Below, piece after piece: positions 1 to 5,009 of a stretch of DNA of 5,009 nucleotides. This stretch comes from an uncultured Acidimicrobiaceae bacterium (lineage in GTDB: Bacteria; Actinomycetota; Acidimicrobiia; Acidimicrobiales; Ilumatobacteraceae): the NCBI GenBank assembly GCA_903904615.1, contig CAIVDG010000143.1, positions 1 to 5,009 on the forward strand, read 5' to 3'. Positions within the stretch are counted from its first letter, which is position 1; the number at the start of each line of letters is the position of its first letter. Below the pieces are notes generated by a model. The model did not search any database, was not told where the DNA came from, and saw only the letters and a list, made by a program, of their open reading frames with translations. The position numbers were made by a program, and so were the translations under genes.

Positions 1-134
1 CCATTGACATCGTCGATCCTTTGTATTTGGGACTCAACAACTTCCCTGGCGCTGATCTGTTTCTCTCGCACTAATCGGCGAACATCGCCACCACTCATAA
101 ACCATGGCTGGCTGCTTTCATCACGATGTTGCAT
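1..134 (-). CDS. Amidase-signature family enzyme, N-terminal 44 residues (runs off left edge)
   Basis: The minus strand reads from an ATG at 134 to the window edge without a stop, giving 44 residues that start MQHRDESSQPWFMSGGDVRR. The stretch with GGDVRRLVREKQISAREVVE followed by an arginine-isoleucine and DVN resembles the first two helices of amidase-signature (GatA-like) hydrolases, in which a helix of the form 'elrrlirsgevSarEvveahL.rI..vN' is typical. The family hydrolyses amide bonds with a Ser-cisSer-Lys triad, but all catalytic residues lie outside the window, so substrate and activity cannot be judged. The start is supported by GGAAGGG on the minus strand (plus 143-149), 8 bases upstream of the ATG. 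A second in-frame ATG (residue 13) has no comparable site. It lies 86 bases downstream of the oxidoreductase fragment on the same strand and may have been its operon partner. The family call rests on the N-terminus alone. Confidence 0.7.
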   Translation of the reverse strand, partial: MQHRDESSQPWFMSGGDVRRLVREKQISAREVVESQIQRIDDVN

Positions 135-142
135 GACAAGTT

Positions 143-149
143 CCCTTCC
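143..149 (-). promoter_or_regulatory. Ribosome binding site of the amidase gene
   Basis: GGAAGGG on the minus strand, 8 bases before the ATG at 134. It decides the start in favour of residue 1 over the internal ATG at residue 13. Confidence 0.6.
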
Positions 150-187
150 ACAGCACAACAGTCAGCCCCAGTTTGATTCTGAGTGCG

Positions 188-210
188 CAGCTTTCCACTA
201 TCGGAAGCTG
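188..210 (-). other. Intercistronic hairpin between oxidoreductase fragment and amidase
   Basis: On the minus strand CAGCTTCC, a 6-base loop GATAGT, then GGAAAGCTG can fold into eight base pairs with one bulged A. It starts 11 bases after the oxidoreductase stop codon. No T-run follows on the minus strand, so it is not a standard intrinsic terminator. It could be an mRNA-stabilising or attenuating hairpin, or chance. Confidence 0.3.
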
Positions 211-220
211 GAAGAGAAAA

Positions 221-444
221 TTATTTCTCTGAAGTGCGAATTGAATCCAAGATCTCTGCGACGCGGAGAGAACTTGATGCGGGGAAGACTTCTGCGCTTT
301 CACCACGAATAGCCGCACTAACATCTTGCACCATCAACGAAAAAGCATCATCAGGAGCGAAAGTCTCCAGTGTGTCACCAATCAACAACGTGGCGTCTTG
401 CTTCCACAGCGTGAAAGCTTCACCATCACCAGTGCGCAACACAG
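221..444 (-). pseudogene. C-terminal fragment of a probable Gfo/Idh/MocA-type oxidoreductase, 5' part missing
   Basis: The minus-strand frame ends with a TAA at 221-223 and encodes about 74 residues of plausible protein. The last part, with FSLMVQDVSAAIRGE and then SLRVAEILDSIRTSEK, matches the usual C-terminal pattern of Gfo/Idh/MocA NAD(P)-dependent sugar or inositol dehydrogenases ('mv.dv.aairg......sLralevldai..S'). The Rossmann fold with its nucleotide-binding motif and the EKP catalytic motif should precede this by roughly 250-300 residues, but they are absent. Reading upstream (to the right), the frame stays open to 514 with an in-frame ATG there. However, the DNA from about 445 rightwards encodes a CshA repeat on the other strand, so the N-terminal residues of that ORF are antisense noise. 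The piece is therefore a broken gene. The family call comes from a short C-terminus and is moderate. Confidence 0.55.
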
Positions 445-768
445 CTCTGCGGTCCTGAACAAACAGCCCCAAATTGCACTCGTCGCTCACTGACAGTCGA
501 TGGCGAAGGCACATACGTCATTGATTTCAAGGGAAGAGTTACCTTCACGCCAGAACCCGATTTTGTCGGCAAGGCGACCCGTGTGAAGTATCAAGTAACG
601 GACACTGGCGGACGTGTTGTCGCGGCACACATCAACATCACTGTCTCAGGTGGTGTCCTTCCTAATTCGGGTACAAATTCGCAAATGATTCTCTTCTTAG
701 CCTTGTTACTGATTTCTCTAGGAGCAACTCTGAGTTCCAAACAACGGGCTAGACGTTGGTTGACGTAA
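445..768 (+). pseudogene. C-terminal fragment of a CshA-repeat, LPxTG-type cell-wall-anchored surface protein
   Basis: The frame is open from 415 to the TAA at 766-768, and recognisable protein begins at about 445. A motif LCGPEQTAPNC is followed by LTVDGEGTYV, GRVTFTPEPDFVGKA and VKYQVTD. This is the conserved core of CshA-type fibril repeats, the tandem beta-rich modules of long surface adhesins. After the repeat come LPNSG (658-672), a hydrophobic segment of about 16 residues (MILFLALLLISLGATL, 685-732) and the basic tail KQRARRW. This order is the sortase sorting signal: cleavage site, membrane anchor, positive stop. LPNSG has Ser in place of the usual Thr. The signal peptide and the expected many upstream repeats are missing, because to the left the sequence becomes an oppositely oriented oxidoreductase fragment and the frame has a TGA at 412-414. 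A GTG at 583 could start a 61-residue product, but it lies inside the repeat and has no signal peptide, so it is unlikely to be a real gene. Confidence 0.75.
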
Positions 769-824
769 GCCAAAGACGTCATTGAGATCTCACTCTGACG
801 GTCAGGGTTTTTGATTTGGTTGCC

Positions 825-857
825 AGGTAATGGGTGAAGACACCATTACCTTGTTTC
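825..857 (+). terminator. Probable intrinsic terminator after the surface-protein gene
   Basis: AGGTAATGG and CCATTACCT form a perfect 9-bp inverted repeat around GTGAAGACA. With a bulged G the stem can extend to 11 bp with an AAGA tetraloop. TTGTTT follows. It lies 56 bases after the stop at 768 and before the next plus-strand gene. The stem is only moderately GC-rich and the T-run is interrupted, so strength is uncertain. Confidence 0.55.
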
Positions 858-926
858 CAGTCTTTGTTGCACTACTCGCCTTCTGATGCGACGCACAAAA
901 GTACGCGGACAACGAAAGTAATGCCG

Positions 927-932
927 TATACA
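927..932 (+). promoter_or_regulatory. Possible -10 element for the collagen-like gene
   Basis: TATACA lies in an AT-rich patch 77 bases before the GTG at 1010. It matches the sigma-70 -10 consensus at five of six positions. I see no good -35 at the usual distance, so this is tentative. The 769-1009 gap otherwise holds only the hairpin at 825-857. Confidence 0.25.
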
Positions 933-1009
933 AATAACTTTTGTGGAGCCCCAACAAATAGGGACTTTCATTTCAATTGTTATGTTCACCTGAACCGCAC
1001 AATGCCTAT

Positions 1010-1969
1010 GTGAACAAAAAGTCCTTCGTTCTTCTCATAAGTGCCTTATCCATCATTGGACTCGCTCTAGCGACACCAAATACTGCATACTCAGCAACTT
1101 GTTCGCGCACAACCATTCCACTCAGCTCTGCCATCGCAACTGGCCCAATTCCGATATCGGTTGGCCTGAAGTATTTCCCCGTCAACAACCAATCGCCGTT
1201 CGTCACTGGCATGCGAATTCGGGTTGTTACTGGCGGAACTGTTCAAGGAACAAAATACGTTGAAGGTCGAGTGGGAAGTATCTCAAATTGCAACATTGCA
1301 CTTCTCGTAGATCGTCTCTCGGGTAGCGGAACCCTCGTGAATGCACGATTCACAGTTGCAGGAGAGATTGGCGCCCAAGGACCAACTGGTCTTACCGGAC
1401 CCATTGGTCCTGCAGGACCTCAAGGAATTCAAGGTGTGCAAGGAGTTCCTGGTACCAATGGACTCAATGGTCAAAATGGCCAGAACGGAATCAATGGATT
1501 AGTTCCTGCGTACGGATCTTTCCGAGATACCACCACGCAACAAGTGGATTCAGTGAACACACCAAAAGCAATGACTTTCAATCAAATCACACCAGGCGTG
1601 AATGGTGTGTCCGCCAGTGGCGTCTCGGTGGAGTTCGGCTCTCACATTGTTGTTGCCCGAACCGGGACATACAACGTCCGGTTCTCTGCACAGTTGACAA
1701 AAACAGATTCTGGAAATGACACCATGGATATCTGGCTTCGCAAGAATGGGGCGGATGTTGCACTTTCTAATTCGGAGATCACAATTTCTACATCACTTCA
1801 TCAAGTAGCAACTTCCAACTACATCATTGACCTCGCGGCTGGTGACTACATTGAACTGATGTATTCCTCAGCCGATATTGCCACACGAATAGAAGCCATT
1901 GCCCCGCAGACAAATCCGGTCCGCCCTGCAGCCCCATCAATCACTGTGGCCATCGCCCAAGTGCAATAA
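1010..1969 (+). CDS. Secreted collagen-like protein with C1q/BclA-like C-terminal head
   Basis: This 319-residue protein is probably exported. Residues 1-29 form a Sec signal peptide: basic NKK, the hydrophobic run FVLLISALSIIGLALA, and a likely cleavage near AYS-A. Residues about 30-119 are a beta-rich domain with two cysteines (C31, C94), which could form a disulfide outside the cell. Residues 121-164 are 14 Gly-X-Y triplets plus a partial one, first proline-containing (GPTGLTGPIGPAGPQG) and then asparagine-rich (GTNGLNGQNGQNGING). Residues about 168-319 form a compact domain with RTGTYNVRFSAQL, DIWLRKNGADV, IIDLAAGDYIELMYS and PAAPSITVAIAQVQ. This is the pattern of C1q/TNF-like jelly-roll heads seen in bacterial and phage collagen-like proteins, where the head trimerises and drives triple-helix folding. 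I chose GTG at 1010 because it sits right before the signal peptide. The TTG at 977 would add 11 polar residues in front of it. No clear Shine-Dalgarno precedes the GTG. No LPxTG motif or C-terminal anchor is visible, so it is likely released or held by partners. Function, perhaps adhesion or a surface coat, is inferred. Confidence 0.85.
   Translation: MNKKSFVLLISALSIIGLALATPNTAYSATCSRTTIPLSSAIATGPIPISVGLKYFPVNNQSPFVTGMRIRVVTGGTVQGTKYVEGRVGSISNCNIALLVDRLSGSGTLVNARFTVAGEIGAQGPTGLTGPIGPAGPQGIQGVQGVPGTNGLNGQNGQNGINGLVPAYGSFRDTTTQQVDSVNTPKAMTFNQITPGVNGVSASGVSVEFGSHIVVARTGTYNVRFSAQLTKTDSGNDTMDIWLRKNGADVALSNSEITISTSLHQVATSNYIIDLAAGDYIELMYSSADIATRIEAIAPQTNPVRPAAPSITVAIAQVQ
1370..1501 (+). repeat. 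Collagen-like Gly-X-Y repeat coding region
   Basis: Fourteen consecutive Gly-X-Y triplets followed by Gly-Leu. The second half shifts from proline to asparagine at X and Y (GTN, GLN, GQN, GQN, GIN). Codons vary between triplets, so this is not a recent exact DNA tandem expansion, apart from the near-identical Asn-rich units around 1460-1498. Confidence 0.9.
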
Positions 1970-2049
1970 GGAGACCCCTCGATTGGACGTCGACAGATGT
2001 CTGATGAGCACCCCATTCCGGGCGCAATGCTGCGTTCAGTCAACATCAA

Positions 2050-2460
2050 TTATCTGTCTAGATCTAATTCTGGAAATCGATACACAACGTCGTCGAAGGA
2101 GTCAGTTGCAAAGAAATACAGCAGGCGTAGAACTTCGTCACCGGTGTTCACGGCCATATGTTCAATGTTTCCATGAATGAAAACTGAGTCTCCAGCCGAC
2201 ACCTCGGTGGACTCCCCTTCTATGACCACTTCGCCCCGGCCCGACAAAAAGACATACACCTCTGCTTGTTCATGAAGATGCCCACGAGCGGGTCGCGGCG
2301 CACCGACGGGAATGTCGGCAATCCCCACGGTTAACCCCTGGGTCTGTGTTCTGTCCGAGCTGAAGAGCGTCCACCAATCGACATGGCCGGACACTGGATC
2401 GCGCCACGACTCTGTCTCGCAGTCTTCTCTTCGGCGGAATACGGCTTTGTGTGTCCCCAT
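2050..2460 (-). CDS. Small single-domain cupin protein
   Basis: This 136-residue protein has one cupin beta-barrel covering residues about 40-118. Motif 1 is seen as GHLHEQAEVYVFLSG with the metal-ligand set H61, H63 and E67. Motif 2 is seen as GDSVFIHGNIEHMAVN with H101 as the fourth ligand and N105 at the conserved Asn position. The usual motif-2 Pro is His (H96) here. All four metal ligands are therefore present, so it probably binds Fe, Mn, Ni or Zn. The N-terminal 40 residues carry an SWRDPVSGHVDWWTLF stretch, and no signal peptide is present, so it should be cytoplasmic. The substrate cannot be told from the sequence: such cupins range from small dioxygenases and isomerases to sensors. 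It is convergent with the collagen-like gene (80 bases between stops) and divergent from the photolyase gene, which suggests possible co-regulation with it but does not prove a shared role. No Shine-Dalgarno precedes the ATG. Confidence 0.85.
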   Translation of the reverse strand: MGTHKAVFRRREDCETESWRDPVSGHVDWWTLFSSDRTQTQGLTVGIADIPVGAPRPARGHLHEQAEVYVFLSGRGEVVIEGESTEVSAGDSVFIHGNIEHMAVNTGDEVLRLLYFFATDSFDDVVYRFPELDLDR

Positions 2461-2467
2461 GGAAAGA

Positions 2468-2473
2468 ACACTA
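2468..2473 (-). promoter_or_regulatory. Candidate -10 element placing the cupin transcript start at its ATG (leaderless)
   Basis: TAGTGT on the minus strand fits the TANNNT -10 pattern. It sits 7 bases before the ATG at 2460, the spacing expected if transcription starts at the A of the start codon. That would explain the missing Shine-Dalgarno, since leaderless genes are common in Actinobacteria. No good -35 is seen. Confidence 0.35.
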
Positions 2474-2510
2474 ATTCAGGAGTCACAACCCGCTTCCGCC
2501 CAGAAAGCGC

Positions 2511-2516
2511 AATACT
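2511..2516 (+). promoter_or_regulatory. Candidate -10 element for the photolyase gene
   Basis: AATACT lies 8 bases before the ATG at 2525, with a second copy of the ATACT core directly after it (CATACT, 2517-2522). No Shine-Dalgarno is present before the ATG, which fits a leaderless or nearly leaderless transcript. The match to consensus is four of six and no clear -35 is seen, so this is weak. Confidence 0.25.
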
Positions 2517-2524
2517 CATACTCG

Positions 2525-4036
2525 ATGCAGACCCAGCACGAATCACGACCAACGGTATGGGTCTTTGGAGATCAACTGAATCGGCGCATCGGCGCGCTTT
2601 CGTCCGCCACGCCTGAGACTCACCGAATTCTCATCGTTGAGTCTGCGGGGAAGATTTCCTCTCGTCCGTGGCATGTTCAACGCGCTCATTTTCTCATTAC
2701 TTCTATGCGTCGATTCGCAAACCAGTTACGTAATGAAGGTTTCGATGTTGACTACCGTCGTGCCGCATCCATGCGTGCAGGAGTAGCCGCGCATGTCGCG
2801 GAATTCAAGCCCAGCCACATTGAAGTCACCGAGCCAAATAGTTACGTGGCACGACAACTGGTTACATCACTTGGTTGTTTGGTGGTTCGTTCTAACCAAT
2901 TCCTCTGCCACCCCGATGAGTTCACTGAATTCACTGCGGGCAAGAAATCTTTCAAAATGGAGGACTTCTACAGGTGGCAACGCAAGAGGTTGAACTATCT
3001 CATGGATGGCAACCAACCAATTGATGGTCGATGGAACTTTGATGAAGAGAATCGCCTTCCCCCACCAAAGACCGACCATGATCGCTGGGCCACACCAAAG
3101 CTAACGCCACTCGACGATATTGATCAGCAAGTTCTTGCTGATCTACCGCCAAATGTGTGGGGTCACAAACCAACAGGCGTCTGGGCCACCACACGCACCG
3201 GTGCACTGCAACGCCTCGAGTACTTCGTAGAGCATCTGTTACCGGTCTTTGGTGAACACGAAGACGCAATGCTGGAATCCAACTGGCATCTTGCGCATTC
3301 ATTGTTGTCTCCGTACCTCAACAACGGGTTGCTGATGCCGGGCGAAGTTCTCGATGCGGCAGTCACTACCTTCAACGCAGGCAAGGTTCCCATCAACAGT
3401 GCGGAAGGTTTCATTCGACAGATTCTCGGATGGCGCGAATACATCTGGAATTTTTATTGGCAATACATGCCCGAATACGCGGAACGCAATCACTTGGGCG
3501 CGAATCGCGATCTTCCTCCCCTCTTTACGAATCCAAACGCAACGTCCATGAAATGTCTCAGCACTGTTCTTCGCGGAGTTGAACAGCATGCATACTCGCA
3601 TCACATTGAACGCTTAATGGTTCTTGGCAACTTTGCCCTTATTGCAGGAATAAACCCACAGCAATTCACTACGTGGATGTGGAATAGCTACATAGATGCA
3701 GCCGAATGGGTGATGGTGCCGAACGTTGTGGGCATGTCGTTATATGCAGACGGTGGTGTGTTGGCGACAAAGCCATACGCCAGTGGTGGTGCCTACATCG
3801 ACCGAATGAGTAATCACTGCAAGGGGTGCGCGTATGACCGCAAGAAACGCACTGGTGACGACGCCTGCCCCTTTACAAATCTGTATTGGGACTTCATGTT
3901 GCGTCACCAAGAGACGTTTGTGAAGAACCCACGTGTGGCTCGACAAGTACGTGCGGCTCAACAATTGTCAGACGTAGGCGATGTGCGAGCGACCGCACAA
4001 TCGATTTTGCTCCGATTAGAAAAGGGAACTCTGTAG
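2525..4036 (+). CDS. Cryptochrome/photolyase family protein of the FeS-BCP class, probable (6-4) DNA photolyase
   Basis: This 503-residue protein matches bacterial iron-sulfur cryptochromes/photolyases (Agrobacterium PhrB, Rhodobacter CryB), which use FAD, an antenna lumazine and blue light to repair (6-4) photoproducts. It is full length for the family (about 500-510). An N-terminal Rossmann-like antenna domain begins at WVFGDQL (residues 12-18). The C-terminal helical FAD and FeS domain includes SPYLNNGLLMPGEV, GFIRQILGWREYIW, HHIERLMVLGNF and VPNVVGMSLYADGG. Four cysteines C344, C432, C435 and C448 reproduce the 88-3-13 spacing of the PhrB 4Fe-4S ligands C350, C438, C441 and C454. The His pair H359-H360 aligns with the PhrB active-site histidines. 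The frame is open from 2312, but the first 71 residues are antisense to the cupin gene and lack family similarity. ATG 2525 puts the conserved WVFGDQ at residue 12, the usual place, so I take it as the start; ATG 2459 is the alternative. The gene ends with TAG TAG. Repair specificity, 6-4 rather than signalling, is inferred from the family. Confidence 0.9.
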   Translation: MQTQHESRPTVWVFGDQLNRRIGALSSATPETHRILIVESAGKISSRPWHVQRAHFLITSMRRFANQLRNEGFDVDYRRAASMRAGVAAHVAEFKPSHIEVTEPNSYVARQLVTSLGCLVVRSNQFLCHPDEFTEFTAGKKSFKMEDFYRWQRKRLNYLMDGNQPIDGRWNFDEENRLPPPKTDHDRWATPKLTPLDDIDQQVLADLPPNVWGHKPTGVWATTRTGALQRLEYFVEHLLPVFGEHEDAMLESNWHLAHSLLSPYLNNGLLMPGEVLDAAVTTFNAGKVPINSAEGFIRQILGWREYIWNFYWQYMPEYAERNHLGANRDLPPLFTNPNATSMKCLSTVLRGVEQHAYSHHIERLMVLGNFALIAGINPQQFTTWMWNSYIDAAEWVMVPNVVGMSLYADGGVLATKPYASGGAYIDRMSNHCKGCAYDRKKRTGDDACPFTNLYWDFMLRHQETFVKNPRVARQVRAAQQLSDVGDVRATAQSILLRLEKGTL

Positions 4037-4043
4037 TAGCTGT

Positions 4044-4550
4044 CTAGCCACGCCCCACGAAACCACCGGGAATTGTGGCGGTTGCTACGTCACGAATGGC
4101 ACGTGGCCCCAAGTGTGAACGCAAAACCAAGAGAGCTGCGTCAGCTTTTGTTTCACCTGCACGCTGCAGCACATCGAGGTCGGTCATGGTGTCCTGAAGT
4201 GCAAAACCTAAGGCACGATGTGCGTCACGGACGGGAGATGGATCAATCGGCACGGGAACATCGGCCAGTTTTCCAAGAGTGGCTGCACGCTCGTGAATTC
4301 GATTGGCTTCAGGTCCGCTGACTCCATCCAAAGTTGTAGCAATGTCGCGCAACACCTGTGTCATTGCGTTGTGCTCGTCTGCCACATACATGTCGTACAC
4401 AGGAAGTGTTTGGCGTAATTGCTGAATGAGCGATTGCATCATGAGTGCCGTCGCTTGCGCCTTCGGATTAGACAGTGCTGGAAGAAGTTCTTCTGAAATT
4501 GCAATCATGAATCCTTCGAGCATTTCGTCAATTGTTGGACTTGTGTTCAT
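4044..4550 (-). CDS. Small helical protein downstream of an APH-family phosphotransferase, DUF6285-like
   Basis: This 168-residue protein has no signal peptide, membrane segment or cysteine and is predicted by eye to be mostly alpha-helical. The N-terminus (PTIDEMLEGFMIAISEELLP followed by AL) resembles the opening of DUF6285 proteins, small partners of unknown role often encoded next to APH-like phosphotransferases in Actinobacteria and Proteobacteria. I recall this link from general knowledge and could not test it. This protein is longer than typical members, with a C-terminal half rich in Ala, Arg and Asp (RDAHRALGFALQDTMTDLDV) ending GGFVGRG. The ATG overlaps the stop of the upstream phosphotransferase gene in an ATGA, and AGGAG lies 7 bases before it, so the pair is translationally coupled. 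It is convergent with the photolyase gene, with 7 bases between stops. Function unknown. Confidence 0.75.
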   Translation of the reverse strand: MNTSPTIDEMLEGFMIAISEELLPALSNPKAQATALMMQSLIQQLRQTLPVYDMYVADEHNAMTQVLRDIATTLDGVSGPEANRIHERAATLGKLADVPVPIDPSPVRDAHRALGFALQDTMTDLDVLQRAGETKADAALLVLRSHLGPRAIRDVATATIPGGFVGRG

Positions 4551-5009
4551 GCTGTTGCTCCTGGGTAACCCATGAGTTGTGCCATTGCAGGAAACGCTGG
4601 CGCACTCGACTGAATGAGATAGAGGTGAAGAAGTTGCGTGTGTTCGCGTGAGATTCGACGTGCCACTGCTGCCTGAACAGGAACAGCAATATTTGCGGTA
4701 CCAAAAAGCGTGAAATACCCCAACTCTTCAGGTGTGATGTCGTTGCCCGTCAGTTTGTTGTAATAGGCGAGAAAACCGCCTTCTTTCTTCGGATAGCTCA
4801 TGACCTGAGTGTTGCTGAGAATGTCCATCAAGACCATCCACCCCAGGTCTTCACGCGGGTCACCAATGCGACTGTTTTCCCAGTCGATGAGTGCTGTGAC
4901 TTTTCCATCTGCGAACAAGAAGTTGGCTGGGTTGAAGTCACCGTGAACGAGCCCCAACTTCACAGGCCGCGGCTTATGACGACGCAACGTATAAAACGTG
5001 TCGAGCAAC
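4547..5009 (-). CDS. APH-family (aminoglycoside phosphotransferase-like) kinase, C-terminal part, runs off right edge
   Basis: The minus-strand frame is open from the window edge to the TGA at 4547-4549, giving about 153 residues of the C-lobe. VHGDFNPANFLF is the Brenner catalytic loop, with the catalytic Asp of HGD and the metal-binding Asn five residues on. IDWENSRIGDPREDLGW is the second metal-binding Asp (equivalent to DFG) with the GDP-x-x-DL signature. This IDWE-GDP-EDL version is typical of the phosphotransferase group related to the APH domain of ACAD10/11 and often found beside acyl-CoA dehydrogenases. Drug resistance is therefore unlikely, and a small-molecule or hydroxyacyl-CoA kinase role is the better inference. 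The remaining 100 or so residues are helical. The N-lobe, with the ATP-binding Lys, is outside the window, and the leucine codon at the edge is internal, not a start. It is coupled by overlap to the downstream small gene. Confidence 0.85.
   Translation of the reverse strand, partial: LLDTFYTLRRHKPRPVKLGLVHGDFNPANFLFADGKVTALIDWENSRIGDPREDLGWMVLMDILSNTQVMSYPKKEGGFLAYYNKLTGNDITPEELGYFTLFGTANIAVPVQAAVARRISREHTQLLHLYLIQSSAPAFPAMAQLMGYPGATA
4558..4562 (-). promoter_or_regulatory. Ribosome binding site of the small helical gene, inside the phosphotransferase gene
   Basis: AGGAG on the minus strand, 7 bases before the ATG at 4550. It lies within the last codons of the phosphotransferase gene and supports translational coupling through the ATGA overlap at 4547-4550. 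Confidence 0.65.

Noticed and set aside
445..514. N-terminal part of the minus-strand frame that starts at 514 as true oxidoreductase sequence
   Set aside because: It is antisense to a clear CshA repeat motif on the plus strand and shows no family pattern itself.
583..768. Independent 61-residue membrane protein starting at GTG 583
   Set aside because: The CshA repeat continues in frame upstream to about 445, so this is the end of a larger protein.
795..811. CTGAC-G-GTCAG palindrome followed by a T-run as a terminator
   Set aside because: The one-base loop cannot form. With a feasible loop only three base pairs remain. The hairpin at 825-857 is better.
946..964. AGCCCC ... GGGACT inverted repeat before the collagen-like gene as an attenuator
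   Set aside because: The stem is six bases with a mismatch, so it is probably chance.
977..1009. TTG at 977 as start of the collagen-like protein
   Set aside because: It would put 11 polar residues ahead of a clean signal peptide. GTG at 1010 directly precedes the NKK basic region.
2010..2040. CGCA-ATGC-TGCG hairpin between the convergent collagen-like and cupin genes as a terminator
   Set aside because: It has only four to five base pairs and no T-run on either strand.
3000..3604. Minus-strand open frames inside the photolyase gene (3000-3302, 3299-3604)
   Set aside because: They are antisense shadows of a well-conserved coding region, with no recognisable motifs or ribosome binding sites.
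4547..5009. Aminoglycoside resistance gene
   Set aside because: The Brenner motif is shared by the whole APH superfamily, and the IDWE/GDP-EDL signature fits the metabolic ACAD10/11-like group.

Overview
The window looks like chromosomal DNA of a free-living, probably planktonic, actinobacterium. This is an inference. The signs are roughly even GC, a sortase-type anchored surface protein ending in LPNSG plus a membrane anchor, a CshA-type repeat of the style common in aquatic Actinobacteria, an iron-sulfur (6-4)-type photolyase, and candidate leaderless starts. I see no tRNA, rRNA, CRISPR array, transposase or integrase.

Layout from left to right. Positions 1-134 (minus) hold the N-terminus of an amidase-signature enzyme that runs off the left edge. 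Positions 221 to about 444 (minus) hold only the C-terminus of a probable Gfo/Idh/MocA-type oxidoreductase. Positions about 445-768 (plus) hold only the C-terminus of a cell-wall-anchored surface protein: the end of a CshA repeat, the sorting signal, a membrane segment and a basic tail. The two fragments meet at their broken 5' sides near 421-450, so this is a rearrangement breakpoint or an assembly chimera. A terminator-like hairpin follows at 825-857.

Positions 1010-1969 (plus) encode a secreted collagen-like protein with a signal peptide, a beta-rich N-domain, 14 Gly-X-Y triplets and a C-terminal jelly-roll-like head. It faces a small cupin protein (2050-2460, minus). The cupin gene is divergent from a full-length FeS-containing bacterial cryptochrome/photolyase (2525-4036, plus), with only 64 bases between the two starts. 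The photolyase converges with a two-gene minus-strand unit 7 bases away: an APH-family phosphotransferase (from beyond the right edge to 4547) followed by a small helical protein (4550-4044), joined by an ATGA stop/start overlap.

Functionally this is a mosaic of short units: surface proteins on the left, light-driven DNA repair with a cupin partner in the middle, and an APH kinase-like unit of the sort often linked to acyl-CoA metabolism on the right. I do not see a convincing new multi-gene defence or mobile system. The observations most worth checking are the double-truncation junction and the collagen-like secreted protein.
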